From: Candidatus Lightella neohaematopini
GTDB taxonomy: Bacteria; Pseudomonadota; Gammaproteobacteria; Enterobacterales; Enterobacteriaceae
Direction: 5' to 3'
Length of the DNA: 64,000 nt
NCBI GenBank assembly: GCA_025728545.1
Contig: JAOBJL010000001.1
Span: forward strand, 124,001-188,000
Shown here: in pieces, positions 8,941 to 20,062 of the stretch
How the letters are laid out: the number at the start of each line of letters is the position of its first letter
Numbering within the stretch: position 1 is the stretch's first letter
Made by a program: the position numbers and the translations under genes
Notes under the pieces: generated by a model
Told to the model about the DNA's origin: nothing
What the model saw: only the letters and a program-made list of their open reading frames with translations
Databases searched by the model: none

Positions 8941-10863
8941 CTATTTTTTATCTTTAACTTCTTCAAATTCAGCATCAACTACATTATCTTCATGTTTATT
9001 AGTACTATCAATATTGTTATTATTTGTATTTTTATTATCTTGATAATTATTACTTTTTATAACATCAAGTATTTTACTAGATACTGTAATTAATTCCTGT
9101 ATTTTATTTTCTATATCAGATTTATTTTCACTTTGTAATGCTGTATTAAGATTTTTTATAGCATTATCTATAATAGATTTATCATTATCAGTAATCTTTT
9201 CACCTAATTCATTAATTTGTTTTTTAGTACTATGTATTAAATGATCTGCTTGATTACGTATCTTTACTAATTCTTCAAATTTTTTATCAGATTCAGCATT
9301 AGCTTCTGCTTCTTTTATCATATTTTTTATTTCATTTTCATTTAGTCCAGAAGAAGCTTTAATAGTAATTGTCTGTTCCCTACCACTATTTTTATCTTTA
9401 GCTGAAACATGTAGAATTCCATCAGCATCAATATCAAAAGTAACTTCTATTTGTGGAATACCTCTCATAGCTGGAGCAATACCATCTAAATTAAATTGAC
9501 CAAGTGATTTATTATCATTAGCTTTTTTTCTTTCACCTTGTAGTACATGAATAGTAACAGCTGATTGATTATCTTCTGCTGTAGAAAAAATTTGACTATG
9601 TTTTGTTGGAATAGTAGTATTTTTAGGAATTAAAGTAGTCATAACACCCCCCATAGTCTCGATACCTAAAGATAAAGGTGTTACATCTAACAAAAGAACA
9701 TCTTTAACATCACCAGCCAACACTCCACCTTGTACAGCAGCACCAGTAGCTACTGCTTCATCAGGATTAACATCTTTACGTGGTTCTTTAGCAAAGAAAT
9801 CTGACACCTTCTTTTGTACTAACGGCATACGAGTTTGACCACCTACTAAAATAACATCTTTTATATTTGATACTGATAAATTAGCATCTTTTAAAGCTAC
9901 TTTGACTGGTTCTAATGTTTTATTTACTAACTCCTCTACTAATGACTCTAATTTAGCTCTAGTAACTTTTATATTCATGTGTTTTGGACCAGTAGAGTCA
10001 GCAGTAATATAAGGAAGATTAACATCAGTCTGTTGTGTTGCTGATAATTCAATCTTTGCTTTTTCAGCAGCTTCTTTTAATCTATGCATAGCTAATGAAT
10101 CATTTCTTAAATCAATACCTTGATCTTTTTTAAATTCAAATACTAAATAATTAATTAATCTACTATCAAAATCTTCACCACCTAAATGTGTATCACCGTT
10201 AGTAGCTAAAACTTCGAATGTTTTTTCACCATCAACGTCATCTATTTCTATAATAGATATATCAAAAGTACCACCACCTAAATCATAAACAGCAATGACA
10301 CGATTTCCAGTTTCTTTATCTAAACCATAAGCTAACGCTGCTGCAGTTGGCTCATTAATAATTCTTTTTACATCTAATCCAGCAATACGACCAGCATCTT
10401 TAGTTGCTTGTCTTTGAGTATCATTAAAGTATGCAGGTACAGTTATTACTGCTTCTTTAACAACTTCACCTAAGTAATCCTCTGCAGTTTTTTTCATTTT
10501 TTTTAATATTTCAGCAGATATTTGAGGAGGAGCCATTTTTTGACCTCTAACATCTAACCATGCATCTCCATTATTAGATGAAATTATCTTGTATGGCATA
10601 ATATTAACGTCTCTTTGTACTTCCTCATCATTAAAACGTCTACCTATTAATCGTTTTATAGCAAATAACGTATTTTGTGGATTAGTAACCGATTGACGTT
10701 TAGCTGGTTGGCCAACCAAAATTTCACCATCTTGTGTATAAGCAATAACTGAAGGCGTAGTTCTATCGCCCTCACTATTTTCTAATACACGAGGTTTACC
10801 ACTTTCAACAATAGCAACACAAGAATTAGTCGTACCTAAATCAATACCAATGATTTTTCCCAT
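8941..10863 (-). CDS. dnaK: Chaperone DnaK (Hsp70)
   Basis: ATP-driven chaperone working with DnaJ and GrpE. The N-terminal ATPase domain starts with [11 protein letters not shown] and contains [27 protein letters not shown] and DLGGGTFD. The substrate-binding domain starts near residue 395 ([16 protein letters not shown]) and is followed by a helical lid. The acidic C-terminus reads [13 protein letters not shown], close to the E. coli tail. The ATG at 10863 gives 640 residues (E. coli 638) and has a GGAG 9 bases upstream; the in-frame ATGs five and three codons earlier lie in or before that site. Base composition is less A+T-biased than neighbouring genes, as expected for a highly expressed gene. 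Confidence 0.98.
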   Translation of the reverse strand: MGKIIGIDLGTTNSCVAIVESGKPRVLENSEGDRTTPSVIAYTQDGEILVGQPAKRQSVTNPQNTLFAIKRLIGRRFNDEEVQRDVNIMPYKIISSNNGDAWLDVRGQKMAPPQISAEILKKMKKTAEDYLGEVVKEAVITVPAYFNDTQRQATKDAGRIAGLDVKRIINEPTAAALAYGLDKETGNRVIAVYDLGGGTFDISIIEIDDVDGEKTFEVLATNGDTHLGGEDFDSRLINYLVFEFKKDQGIDLRNDSLAMHRLKEAAEKAKIELSATQQTDVNLPYITADSTGPKHMNIKVTRAKLESLVEELVNKTLEPVKVALKDANLSVSNIKDVILVGGQTRMPLVQKKVSDFFAKEPRKDVNPDEAVATGAAVQGGVLAGDVKDVLLLDVTPLSLGIETMGGVMTTLIPKNTTIPTKHSQIFSTAEDNQSAVTIHVLQGERKKANDNKSLGQFNLDGIAPAMRGIPQIEVTFDIDADGILHVSAKDKNSGREQTITIKASSGLNENEIKNMIKEAEANAESDKKFEELVKIRNQADHLIHSTKKQINELGEKITDNDKSIIDNAIKNLNTALQSENKSDIENKIQELITVSSKILDVIKSNNYQDNKNTNNNNIDSTNKHEDNVVDAEFEEVKDKK

Positions 10864-10914
10864 ACTAAACATCTCCAATTAGTTTTTATATTTTTATTTA
10901 AAATGTGTTTAGAA

Positions 10915-10945
10915 TCTATGTGTGGCCAAAAATAAACTTTTCAAG
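10915..10945 (-). promoter_or_regulatory. Putative sigma-32 heat-shock promoter of dnaKJ
   Basis: On the minus strand a perfect heat-shock -35 element, CTTGAAA (10945-10939), is followed after 15 bases by ACACATAGA (10923-10915). That agrees with the CCCCATnTA-type -10 at five of eight informative positions. The element ends about 50 bases before the dnaK start. Spacing is within the 13-15 bases usual for sigma-32 promoters. The GC-containing -10 region stands out in the A+T-rich spacer, which suggests selection. Confidence 0.65.
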
Positions 10946-11093
10946 TTTTTAAATTAAGTTACCATTAAATATTTATCATTAAGTTAATTATACCTAGAAT
11001 ACTAATAGAAAATAATTGTTATTAAGATAATTATATCTACTTTTATGGTACGTACTTTAAGGATTTACGTTACCTAAATTTTTAATAAACTAA

Positions 11094-11996
11094 CTAGTTA
11101 CTATTTAATAATATAGTTCCTGGTAAATTAGGATCATTTATATTCTTTATAGTACAATCTATATTAAATTTCTTGGCCAGAAAAATAGAATTTAGATGTA
11201 ATACCTTAATTCCAGGCTTAATTAGATCTAATAATTCATTATAATATATGTATCTAAATAACTTGGCTTTTGAAGTAAATTTTGGATCTTTATCATATAT
11301 ACCATTAACATCTTTCCAAATTTCACACCTTTTTGCTTTTAAACAAATAGCTAACACAATTGCAGAATAATCTGAACTATTTCTTCCTAGTAATACTAAT
11401 TCATAATTTTTATTACCAGCTATAAAACCAGGCATTAACACTATATCTGTATCTGATATTATTGTGTTATTAATATTTTTCATAGATGTATTAATATCTA
11501 CTATTGATTCTAAATAACTACCATTAGCTAAAATTTTTTTTGTTGGATCTATGATTGTGACATGAAAACCATAAGACTTAATTACCTTATCTATAATCAA
11601 AACTATTAATCTTTCACCCCAAGATACTATTTTCACAATATCACATTCTTTAAACGAATTAGATACTATTAATTTAACAATCATTCCGTTTAAATTATTA
11701 AATTCATTGTCTAGAACTAAAAATAGAGTATCAAAACTTATGTTAGTGATGTTAGATAATATAGATTCTATAATCTTCCTAAATATTATTTTAACTTCTA
11801 TCAAATAATAACTAACTAAAGTTTTATTATTTAATGAGTTTACTAATAATATTAAATTATTAGTTACTTTGTATGGAGCAGATAATACTATACCTATTTT
11901 TTCAATTTTAGCATTTTTGACAATAATTTTTATTACATGTAGTATATTGTTATTAATATGAATTAACGATGAACCGCCAAATTTTAATATTTTCAT
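11094..11996 (-). CDS. thrA: Aspartokinase domain of ThrA, naturally truncated
   Basis: Phosphorylates aspartate, the first step toward diaminopimelate, lysine, threonine and methionine. The 300-residue protein aligns end to end with the kinase domain of E. coli ThrA (about 820 residues): KFGGSS at residue 5, VLSAPYKVTN, IDPTKKILANGSYLES, GRNSSDYSA and a final LPGTIL. It then stops at a TAG. The two regulatory ACT-like domains and the whole homoserine dehydrogenase domain are absent, and no remnant is recognisable in the 230 bases before dnaK. The normally conserved KVLHPRT reads KVLHLNS. Identification as thrA rather than lysC rests on the sequence and on its place next to dnaK. Probably a feedback-insensitive monofunctional kinase. 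Confidence 0.85.
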   Translation of the reverse strand: MKILKFGGSSLIHINNNILHVIKIIVKNAKIEKIGIVLSAPYKVTNNLILLVNSLNNKTLVSYYLIEVKIIFRKIIESILSNITNISFDTLFLVLDNEFNNLNGMIVKLIVSNSFKECDIVKIVSWGERLIVLIIDKVIKSYGFHVTIIDPTKKILANGSYLESIVDINTSMKNINNTIISDTDIVLMPGFIAGNKNYELVLLGRNSSDYSAIVLAICLKAKRCEIWKDVNGIYDKDPKFTSKAKLFRYIYYNELLDLIKPGIKVLHLNSIFLAKKFNIDCTIKNINDPNLPGTILLNSN

Positions 11997-12189
11997 ATTT
12001 TAGTTTAATAAATTTTTTAGTTATCTTTGATAATAATTTAAAAAAATATAATTTTTTACCTAAGTAATAAATCTACTTACTGAATAAGTCAAACATGTTT
12101 TTTAATTATCGAGGAAAATAATTAAGATAAGTTATTAAATTAAAAAAAGATATTTCGATATAATAATAAAATTAAATCAAACTATTAAT

Positions 12190-12262
12190 TGCCCAGACTT
12201 GGAATTGAACCAAGGACACAAGGATCTTCAGTCCTTTGCTCTACCAACTGAGCTATCTGGGC
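12190..12262 (-). tRNA. tRNA-Phe (anticodon GAA)
   Basis: A full 73-nucleotide cloverleaf on the minus strand: acceptor GCCCAGA/TCTGGGC, D arm with GCTCAGTTGGTAGAGC, anticodon arm AGGACTGAAGATCCT with GAA, and T arm with GGTTCAATTCC. The sequence closely follows E. coli tRNA-Phe. The 3' CCA is not encoded (the next bases read ATT), so it must be added by tRNA nucleotidyltransferase. Its place upstream of groSL matches pheU in E. coli. Confidence 0.97.
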
Positions 12263-12484
12263 AAAATATAATTCAATAATTATGTATTAATTAAATTAAT
12301 TAATCAAGCTAAACTTAGTTAATTAATACAGCTAAATACTGCTAATCCACAATTATATTAGTCAACATAATTATTATACAAAATAACTATTATTTATTGT
12401 ACAAATTAATAGTTAATGATAGAAATAGTAAAATGAAATCTTAAATATTTAAAATTACACTATTTTTTTTATTTGTTAATAATA

Positions 12485-12513
12485 CTTGAAGTTTTTTTAA
12501 ATGTCCCCAATTT
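12485..12513 (+). promoter_or_regulatory. Sigma-32 heat-shock promoter of groSL
   Basis: CTTGAAG at 12485-12491, a 13-base spacer, then CCCCAATTT at 12505-12513. This is nearly identical in both elements and spacing to the E. coli groE heat-shock promoter (CTTGAA / CCCCAT). The run of four C in an otherwise A+T-rich spacer is conspicuous. It lies 71 bases upstream of the groS start and no competing gene lies between. Confidence 0.85.
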
Positions 12514-12583
12514 TATTATTGTAGGTGTTTTAGTTTAAAGCATTAACCAAAAATCGATAAAGACTTTCTTATGGGAGCTATCA

Positions 12584-12877
12584 ATGAATATTCGTCCATT
12601 GCATGATCGCGTTATCGTCAAGCGTAAAGAAGTTGAGGCTAAGTCTGCAGGTGGTATTGTATTGACTGGTTCTGCAGCTGGAAAATCTACACGAGGTGAA
12701 GTGCTAGCTGTTGGACGTGGCCGTATTTTAGAAAATGGCGAAACAAAAGCGTTAGATGTAAAAGTTGGTGATACTATAATTTTCAACGATGGTTATGGTG
12801 TTAAAGTAGAGAAAATTGATAATAATGAAATATTAATTATGTCAGAAAGTGATATTCTTGCTGTTGTTGAAAATTAA
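12584..12877 (+). CDS. groS: Co-chaperonin GroES
   Basis: Heptameric lid of the GroEL folding chamber. It is 97 residues, as in E. coli, and starts [14 protein letters not shown]. The mobile loop ([19 protein letters not shown]) is near residue 20, and GRGRILENG and [13 protein letters not shown] follow. The ATG follows a GGGAGC ribosome-binding site. First gene of a two-gene operon with groL, 51 bases apart. Codon use is markedly richer in G and C than that of the surrounding genes, consistent with very high expression. Confidence 0.98.
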   Translation: MNIRPLHDRVIVKRKEVEAKSAGGIVLTGSAAGKSTRGEVLAVGRGRILENGETKALDVKVGDTIIFNDGYGVKVEKIDNNEILIMSESDILAVVEN

Positions 12878-12907
12878 GTTTACTAAAATTATGTTACATG
12901 TATCTGA

Positions 12908-14587
<1,680 letters not shown>

Positions 14588-14618
14588 CCTATACCGTTAA
14601 GATGTTTTATTAAATAAA

Positions 14619-14660
14619 ATAAAACCCTCTGTTTTCAATAGGGGGTTTTATATTTTTTTA
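14619..14660 (+). terminator. Rho-independent terminator of groSL
   Basis: An 11-bp stem (14619-14629 with 14641-14651, one G-T wobble, core ACCC/GGGT) closes an 11-base loop. A T-rich tail follows at 14653-14659. It begins 32 bases after the groL stop. Its distal part touches the 3' end of the convergent epmB gene. Confidence 0.8.
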
Positions 14661-15620
14661 TTTATCATACATTAATTTAGGTAATAAATATCCAGATACT
14701 TTACTAGATAAATCTTTCATGATTTTTTTAGCTTTTCTTTTTGTTACTAAAAAGTGAATATTACTATTAATTTTATCTAATAGATGGATGTAATAAGGTA
14801 TAATACCTGCTTGAATTAACTTTATACTTAATTTAGCTAATGTATTAGCATTATCATTAATATTACGTAATAATACACTTTGATTTAGTAATATTACGTT
14901 AGCTTTTCTTAATTTATTCATACTTTTAATTACACTACAATTTATTTCATTAGCATGATTAATATGTGTTACTAAAATAATCCTAAATCTGGAATTAGCT
15001 AGTATATTACATAAATTATCTGTAATCCTACTAGGAATAATTACAGGTAATCTTGTATGAATTCTTAGTATAAGAATATGATTAATTTTTTCTAACATTG
15101 ATATAAGTATATTTATATTTTTGTCTTTTACTATTAATGGATCACCACCAGTTAAAATAACTTCATTTATTCTTTTATTTAAAGAAATATAATTTATTAT
15201 ATATTTTATATTATTTTTTATATTACTAATATTATTTAAGTAATCACGACGAAAACAATAACGACAGTGAATTGCACAACCACTATTTAATAGTATTAAT
15301 ATACGATTGCTATATTTATGTATTAAATTAGATTTAACTAAATTACTTTCTAGATAAATTTTATTTGTTAATTTATCAAAATTACGTAATTCTTTAATAT
15401 TTATCAAAACTTGCATAAGTAAAGGATCATTAGGATCATTTAATTTCATTCTTTGTACGAAAATTTTTGGTACTCTGAAAGAAAAAGATACTTTGGTTTT
15501 TATATCATTAATTAATTTAGTATTATTATTTAATTTTAGTAATTTTAATAACTCATATGGATTATTAACAGTATCAGCTAATTGATTTAACCAAAGATCT
15601 TTACTATTCAAGTATTTCAT
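14658..15620 (-). CDS. epmB: EF-P lysine 2,3-aminomutase EpmB (YjeK)
   Basis: Radical-SAM enzyme that turns (S)-alpha-lysine into (R)-beta-lysine, the group later attached to elongation factor P. The [4Fe-4S] motif is CAIHCRYC near residue 105, within the family's GCAxxCRYCFRR context. LTGGDPL and VTHINHANE follow. The PLP-binding lysine is expected in the C-terminal VSGYLLPKL. It is 320 residues, against 342 in E. coli, missing only the variable C-terminal tail. It is divergent from efp with a 44-base gap, the same pairing as in E. coli. Confidence 0.95.
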   Translation of the reverse strand: MKYLNSKDLWLNQLADTVNNPYELLKLLKLNNNTKLINDIKTKVSFSFRVPKIFVQRMKLNDPNDPLLMQVLINIKELRNFDKLTNKIYLESNLVKSNLIHKYSNRILILLNSGCAIHCRYCFRRDYLNNISNIKNNIKYIINYISLNKRINEVILTGGDPLIVKDKNINILISMLEKINHILILRIHTRLPVIIPSRITDNLCNILANSRFRIILVTHINHANEINCSVIKSMNKLRKANVILLNQSVLLRNINDNANTLAKLSIKLIQAGIIPYYIHLLDKINSNIHFLVTKRKAKKIMKDLSSKVSGYLLPKLMYDK

Positions 15621-15664
15621 ATTATAATAATTGTAATTAATTTAATATATAAAGTTATTTTAGA

Positions 15665-16231
15665 ATGACTACATGTAGTGTCAGTTCATTATATCCAGGA
15701 ATGAAAATATTACAAGATAATGAGCCATCTATTATTATTCATAATGAATTTATTAAACCTGGTAAAGGACAAGCATTTAATAGAGTACGTTTACATAAAT
15801 TAATATCAAATAAATTTATAGAAAGAATATTTAAGTCTGGATATAATGTTAAACTTGCTGATGTATTAGAAATTTGTTTAATTTTCTTATATAGAAAGGG
15901 TGATTGGTGGTATTTTATAGATAAGAAAAATTTTGAACAATTCGTTGTTAATAAAAGTATTTTAGGAAATAATATTAAATGGATTACAGAACAAGTTAAA
16001 TATAATGTAATTATATGGGATAAAAAAATAATTACAGTAATTCCACCAAAATTTATATATTTAAAAATCATTAACACAGACCCCTTCATAAAGGGAGATA
16101 ATATTACTACTAATACTAAATTAGCTAAACTGATAACTGGTGTAGTAGTTAAAGTTCCTTATTTTTTAGAAGTTGGAGATATAATTAAAGTTAATACTGT
16201 TTCTGGTAAGTATGTTTCTAGAATTAAATAA
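15665..16231 (+). CDS. efp: Translation elongation factor P
   Basis: Relieves ribosome stalling at consecutive prolines. It is exactly 188 residues, as in E. coli, with KOW-like domain I and two OB-fold domains. The lysine to be beta-lysylated is at position 34 in the conserved loop KPGKGQAF. The C-terminus ends in SGKYVSRIK. Because epmA and epmB flank it and look intact, the factor is probably modified as in E. coli. It is 18 bases upstream of epmA, so the two are probably one transcript. Confidence 0.97.
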   Translation: MTTCSVSSLYPGMKILQDNEPSIIIHNEFIKPGKGQAFNRVRLHKLISNKFIERIFKSGYNVKLADVLEICLIFLYRKGDWWYFIDKKNFEQFVVNKSILGNNIKWITEQVKYNVIIWDKKIITVIPPKFIYLKIINTDPFIKGDNITTNTKLAKLITGVVVKVPYFLEVGDIIKVNTVSGKYVSRIK

Positions 16232-16249
16232 AGTTAAATTTGGTAATAA

Positions 16250-17206
16250 ATGAACTATAAATGGCAACCAAATATTTCAATTAATAATTTAATAAAAAGA
16301 GCTAGATTAATAAGAAAAATTAGAAAATTTTTTGAATATCGTAATTATATAGAAATTGAGACTCCATTATTAAGTAACAGCACAACTACAAATATCAATA
16401 TATTACCATTTGAAACAAAATTAATTGGTAATAATTACAGGAAATTATATTTAATTAGTAGTCCAGAATTTCATATGAAACGTTTATTATGTATTGGTAT
16501 GAATAAAATATTTCAACTATGTCATAGTTTTCGTAATGGTGAAATTGGTAAATATCATAATCCTGAATTTACTATATTAGAATGGTATAGAACAAATTGT
16601 AATATGAATGATATTATGTTAGAAACTAATAAATTACTTCAATTAATTTTAAAATATAAGAAATCAGATTTTATTTCTTATCAAAATATATTTATAAAAT
16701 ATACAAATATTGACCCTCTAGATATTGATAAAAAAAAAATAAATCAATTTCTGTTAAAAAATAGATTAATGCATTTATTTACTAATAATTATGATAATAT
16801 TATACAATTAATATTTTCTTTAATTATAACTCCTAAATTAGGTTTAAAAAAACCAATTTTTGTATATCATTTTCCTGTTTATCAAGCAGAATTAGCTCAT
16901 ATTAATGACAAAAATAATAAAATTGTTGATAGATTTGAAGTATATTTTAAGGGTATTGAATTATCAAATGGTTGTTATGAATTAATTAACGCAAGAGAAC
17001 AATTAAAAAGGTTTATGTGTGAGTATAAAAAAATTATTAGTAACAAATCAAAACGTTATATAGACAAAAAATTAATTTTAGCTTTAAAATATGGAAATAT
17101 ATCAAATTGTTCTGGTGTAGCTTTAGGAATAGATAGATTAATCATGTTATCGTTAAAAACGAATACCTTAAGTAAAATAATTTCTTTTGATATAAATAAT
17201 GCTTAA
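16250..17206 (+). CDS. epmA: EF-P beta-lysyl transferase EpmA (YjeA/PoxA/GenX)
   Basis: Paralogue of the catalytic half of lysyl-tRNA synthetase; it activates (R)-beta-lysine and attaches it to Lys34 of EF-P. It is 318 residues (E. coli 325) and lacks any anticodon-binding domain. Class II motifs are clear: FRNGEIGKYHNPEFTILEWYR (motif 2 region), FEVYFKGIELSNG, and SGVALGIDRLIML (motif 3). It starts with the family signature WQPNISINNLIKRA. It converges on psd with a 5-base gap. Confidence 0.95.
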   Translation: MNYKWQPNISINNLIKRARLIRKIRKFFEYRNYIEIETPLLSNSTTTNINILPFETKLIGNNYRKLYLISSPEFHMKRLLCIGMNKIFQLCHSFRNGEIGKYHNPEFTILEWYRTNCNMNDIMLETNKLLQLILKYKKSDFISYQNIFIKYTNIDPLDIDKKKINQFLLKNRLMHLFTNNYDNIIQLIFSLIITPKLGLKKPIFVYHFPVYQAELAHINDKNNKIVDRFEVYFKGIELSNGCYELINAREQLKRFMCEYKKIISNKSKRYIDKKLILALKYGNISNCSGVALGIDRLIMLSLKTNTLSKIISFDINNA

Positions 17207-17211
17207 TTTTT

Positions 17212-18075
17212 TTAATAATTAGGTATACCATATCCCATTATATTACCAACATAACTAATAATATTAGGTTTAATTGTATTACATAATAATATACTATTTT
17301 TTTCAAAAATAGTAATAACAGTAGATCCAAGTTTAAATTTTCCCATTTCTTGTCCTTTTAATAAAAAAATATTATCTTTTTTAGTATAACACCAATGTTT
17401 TATAACATGACTTCTTGGCGGAATTACTGTACCATACCAAGTGGTTTCAATACTACCAACTATAGTAGAACCTATTAATATTTGTATCATTAATCCAAAT
17501 TTTGTATTAAATAAACATATTAAACGTTCATTTTTAGTAAATAAATCTGGTTTATTGTTTATATTAAATTTATTTAAAGATAATAATTTTCCTGGAACAT
17601 ATATCATTTCTTTTAGTATGCCATTACAAGGCATATGTATTCTATGATAATTAGCAGGTGATAAATATATATTGATAAATACACCATTAATAAATTTATT
17701 TGATAAATACTTGTTTCCAGATAATAATACAGTTAAATTATAAAAAATATTTTTTGCTTGTACTATAGTATAGTAGTTTATATTACCACATTGTGTAATA
17801 TAACCATCTGCAGGTAATATTATAGTAGATTTCTGATTATCAAAAATACGCGCATCTTGTTTTAATGATCTAGTAAAAAAATCATTAAATGTATAATATT
17901 TAGTTATATCTTTTTCTTTAATTTCATATATATTTATATCATAAATATATATAAATATTTTAATAATTAAATGGGTAAAATATCCTAATTTTAATTCTGA
18001 TATTTTACCAAACAATTTAGTTAATAAGTGTTTAGGAATTACAAATAATAACATTAGTTTTAATTTATCAATCAT
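17212..18075 (-). CDS. psd: Phosphatidylserine decarboxylase
   Basis: Pyruvoyl-dependent inner-membrane enzyme that makes phosphatidylethanolamine. The self-cleavage site that generates the pyruvoyl group is intact as KLGSTV near residue 255. PADG, the YHRIHMPCNG block and VGSIETTWYG are also present. It is 287 residues, against 322 in E. coli. The difference is the non-conserved tail after the small subunit. It shows that the symbiont still makes its own phospholipid headgroups. Order epmA-psd-orn agrees with E. coli after loss of intervening genes. Confidence 0.95.
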   Translation of the reverse strand: MIDKLKLMLLFVIPKHLLTKLFGKISELKLGYFTHLIIKIFIYIYDINIYEIKEKDITKYYTFNDFFTRSLKQDARIFDNQKSTIILPADGYITQCGNINYYTIVQAKNIFYNLTVLLSGNKYLSNKFINGVFINIYLSPANYHRIHMPCNGILKEMIYVPGKLLSLNKFNINNKPDLFTKNERLICLFNTKFGLMIQILIGSTIVGSIETTWYGTVIPPRSHVIKHWCYTKKDNIFLLKGQEMGKFKLGSTVITIFEKNSILLCNTIKPNIISYVGNIMGYGIPNY

Positions 18076-18196
18076 AATTTTATTATACTTATTATTTATA
18101 AAAATATAAATATTAATTTGTCGAAACTATGTTGTATAATATATAATAAATTATTATAATACTGTAAAATGTTTCATATTTTAAAAGAGAAGATAA

Positions 18197-18736
18197 GTGA
18201 ATAATAATCTTATTTGGTTAGATTTAGAAATGACTGGGTTAAATCCAGATAATCATCGTATTATAGAAATTGCTACCTTAGTTACTGATATTAACTTAAA
18301 TATCTTAGCAGAAGGTCCATCACTAGCATTATATCAACCAGAAGAACAATTATTACAAATGGATAATTGGAATATTCGTACCCATACAGCGACTGGTCTA
18401 TTAGATAGAGTACGTAATAGTAAAATTAATGAAATTATTGCTGAGGAACAAACTATAACATTTTTAACTAAATGGGTACCTATTAAAAAATCACCAATAT
18501 GTGGTAATAGTATTGCACAAGATAGGAGATTTCTATTTCGTTATATGCCAAAGTTAGAGTCATATTTTAATTATAAATATTTAGATGTTAGTACAATAAA
18601 AGAATTAGTTCGTAGATGGAAACCTCAAATATTAAGTGGTATAAAAAAACGTAATATGCATCAGGCATTAGCTGATATTCGTGAATCAGTTGCAGAATTA
18701 AATTTTTACCGTAAAAATTTTTTTTCTATAGATTAG
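18197..18736 (+). CDS. orn: Oligoribonuclease
   Basis: DEDDh 3'-5' exoribonuclease that degrades di- and short oligoribonucleotides, essential for RNA turnover. The first acidic pair is Asp9/Glu11 in [11 protein letters not shown]. The third is in SIAQDRRFL and the final histidine/aspartate in [10 protein letters not shown]. It is 179 residues, against 181 in E. coli. An AAAGAGAAG ribosome-binding region precedes the start at 18197 (GTG). A tRNA-Gly gene follows 24 bases downstream, the same neighbour as in E. coli. Confidence 0.96.
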   Translation: MNNNLIWLDLEMTGLNPDNHRIIEIATLVTDINLNILAEGPSLALYQPEEQLLQMDNWNIRTHTATGLLDRVRNSKINEIIAEEQTITFLTKWVPIKKSPICGNSIAQDRRFLFRYMPKLESYFNYKYLDVSTIKELVRRWKPQILSGIKKRNMHQALADIRESVAELNFYRKNFFSID

Positions 18737-18760
18737 TAAATTAATATAAAATTAAACTTA

Positions 18761-18834
<74 letters not shown>

Positions 18835-18843
18835 AAATAATAT

Positions 18844-19905
18844 TTATTTTTGGTATTCTTGTTGTAATTGATTTACCTTATTTAAATAATTACGTGATTC
18901 TATTGATGGATGTTTAGTGTTAAGCATAAGATAAACATCCTTTGGTTTTAAATTATTTATAATTTTTATTGCTTTATTTTGATTTTGAGAAAATACTTTA
19001 AGTACGCTTGCAGCTCCACTATGATAAGCAGTTATTACTGCATATTTACGGGATAATGGATTATTAATTTTATTTAAATATTCGTTTTGTAATATAGCTA
19101 AGTAAGCTGTTCCAATATCAATATTGTTTTCTGGATTTAATAAATAATTACGACTTGGTTGACCCCATTTACCTTGTCTTTTAAAGACATCACGTCCAGC
19201 ACTTTTTCTTATGATTTGCATTAAACCTAATGCATTTGAATGGCTAACAGCATAAGGATTAAAATTAGATTCTATTTGTATAATAGCTAAAATTAAAGAT
19301 TTATCTATACCATATTTTTTTGAAGCTTTATTAACTAAATTAAGATATTTATAAGACTTTTCATAAATTCCACAATAATCTTTATTATATTGTATAGTGA
19401 CTGACCAAATTTTATTTTGATTAACTTTTTTTATCATTAATCTTGTTTGCAATAAATAATCAGTAAATTTTATGGCATGATAGTAATATCTTATTGGCAA
19501 ATTTAAATTATTAATAATATTATATTTAAATTTAAAAATTTGTATGTTAAAAATATTATTATTAATTTTAATTAAATTTAAATGGTTATATATTAATATA
19601 GTATTTATTATAGCAACACGTAAATACTTAATTAAATTATCATTAACAATACTTTTAATAGTAATTAAATGATTATTAAGATTAATATAACTATAAGTTT
19701 TATATTTACTATTTTTTAAAAAATCTTCAATATTAGTTATAACAACCTCATTACTACTATATTTTTTTACATTATTAGTTAATTTAACTATTAAAATACC
19801 AAAATTATTTTTTTTATGATAAAAAAATGATTTACTTAAATTATTTTTAGTTGAACAAGAAATTAATAAACATATAGTACTTAACAAGTATAATATTTTT
19901 TTCAT
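18844..19905 (-). CDS. mltC: Membrane-bound lytic murein transglycosylase C
   Basis: Outer-membrane lipoprotein that cleaves peptidoglycan glycan strands to 1,6-anhydro products. It starts with a lipoprotein signal peptide, MKKILYLLSTICLLISC, with a consensus lipobox LISC at residues 14-17. The C-terminal SLT/lysozyme-like domain has the catalytic glutamate in AIIQIESNFNP near residue 205, then NALGLMQI and TAYHSGA. It is 353 residues (E. coli MltC 359). The middle domain is poorly conserved and asparagine/isoleucine-rich. It implies that a murein wall exists and is remodelled. Confidence 0.93.
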   Translation of the reverse strand: MKKILYLLSTICLLISCSTKNNLSKSFFYHKKNNFGILIVKLTNNVKKYSSNEVVITNIEDFLKNSKYKTYSYINLNNHLITIKSIVNDNLIKYLRVAIINTILIYNHLNLIKINNNIFNIQIFKFKYNIINNLNLPIRYYYHAIKFTDYLLQTRLMIKKVNQNKIWSVTIQYNKDYCGIYEKSYKYLNLVNKASKKYGIDKSLILAIIQIESNFNPYAVSHSNALGLMQIIRKSAGRDVFKRQGKWGQPSRNYLLNPENNIDIGTAYLAILQNEYLNKINNPLSRKYAVITAYHSGAASVLKVFSQNQNKAIKIINNLKPKDVYLMLNTKHPSIESRNYLNKVNQLQQEYQK

Positions 19906-20062
19906 ATTAATTAACTACTTTTCGAGTACTATATAATTAATTTAATAACTAACATTAACAAATATTTTAATTATAAATAATTTATATACTATTGTTATCT
20001 ATTAGTAAGAATATTATATACTTTTATATCGTAATTATTAAAAAATATTAAACAAAATATAA

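Noticed and set aside
15739..16089. Open frame antisense to efp
   Set aside because: efp is full length with all motifs; the antisense frame has no similarity and no start signals.
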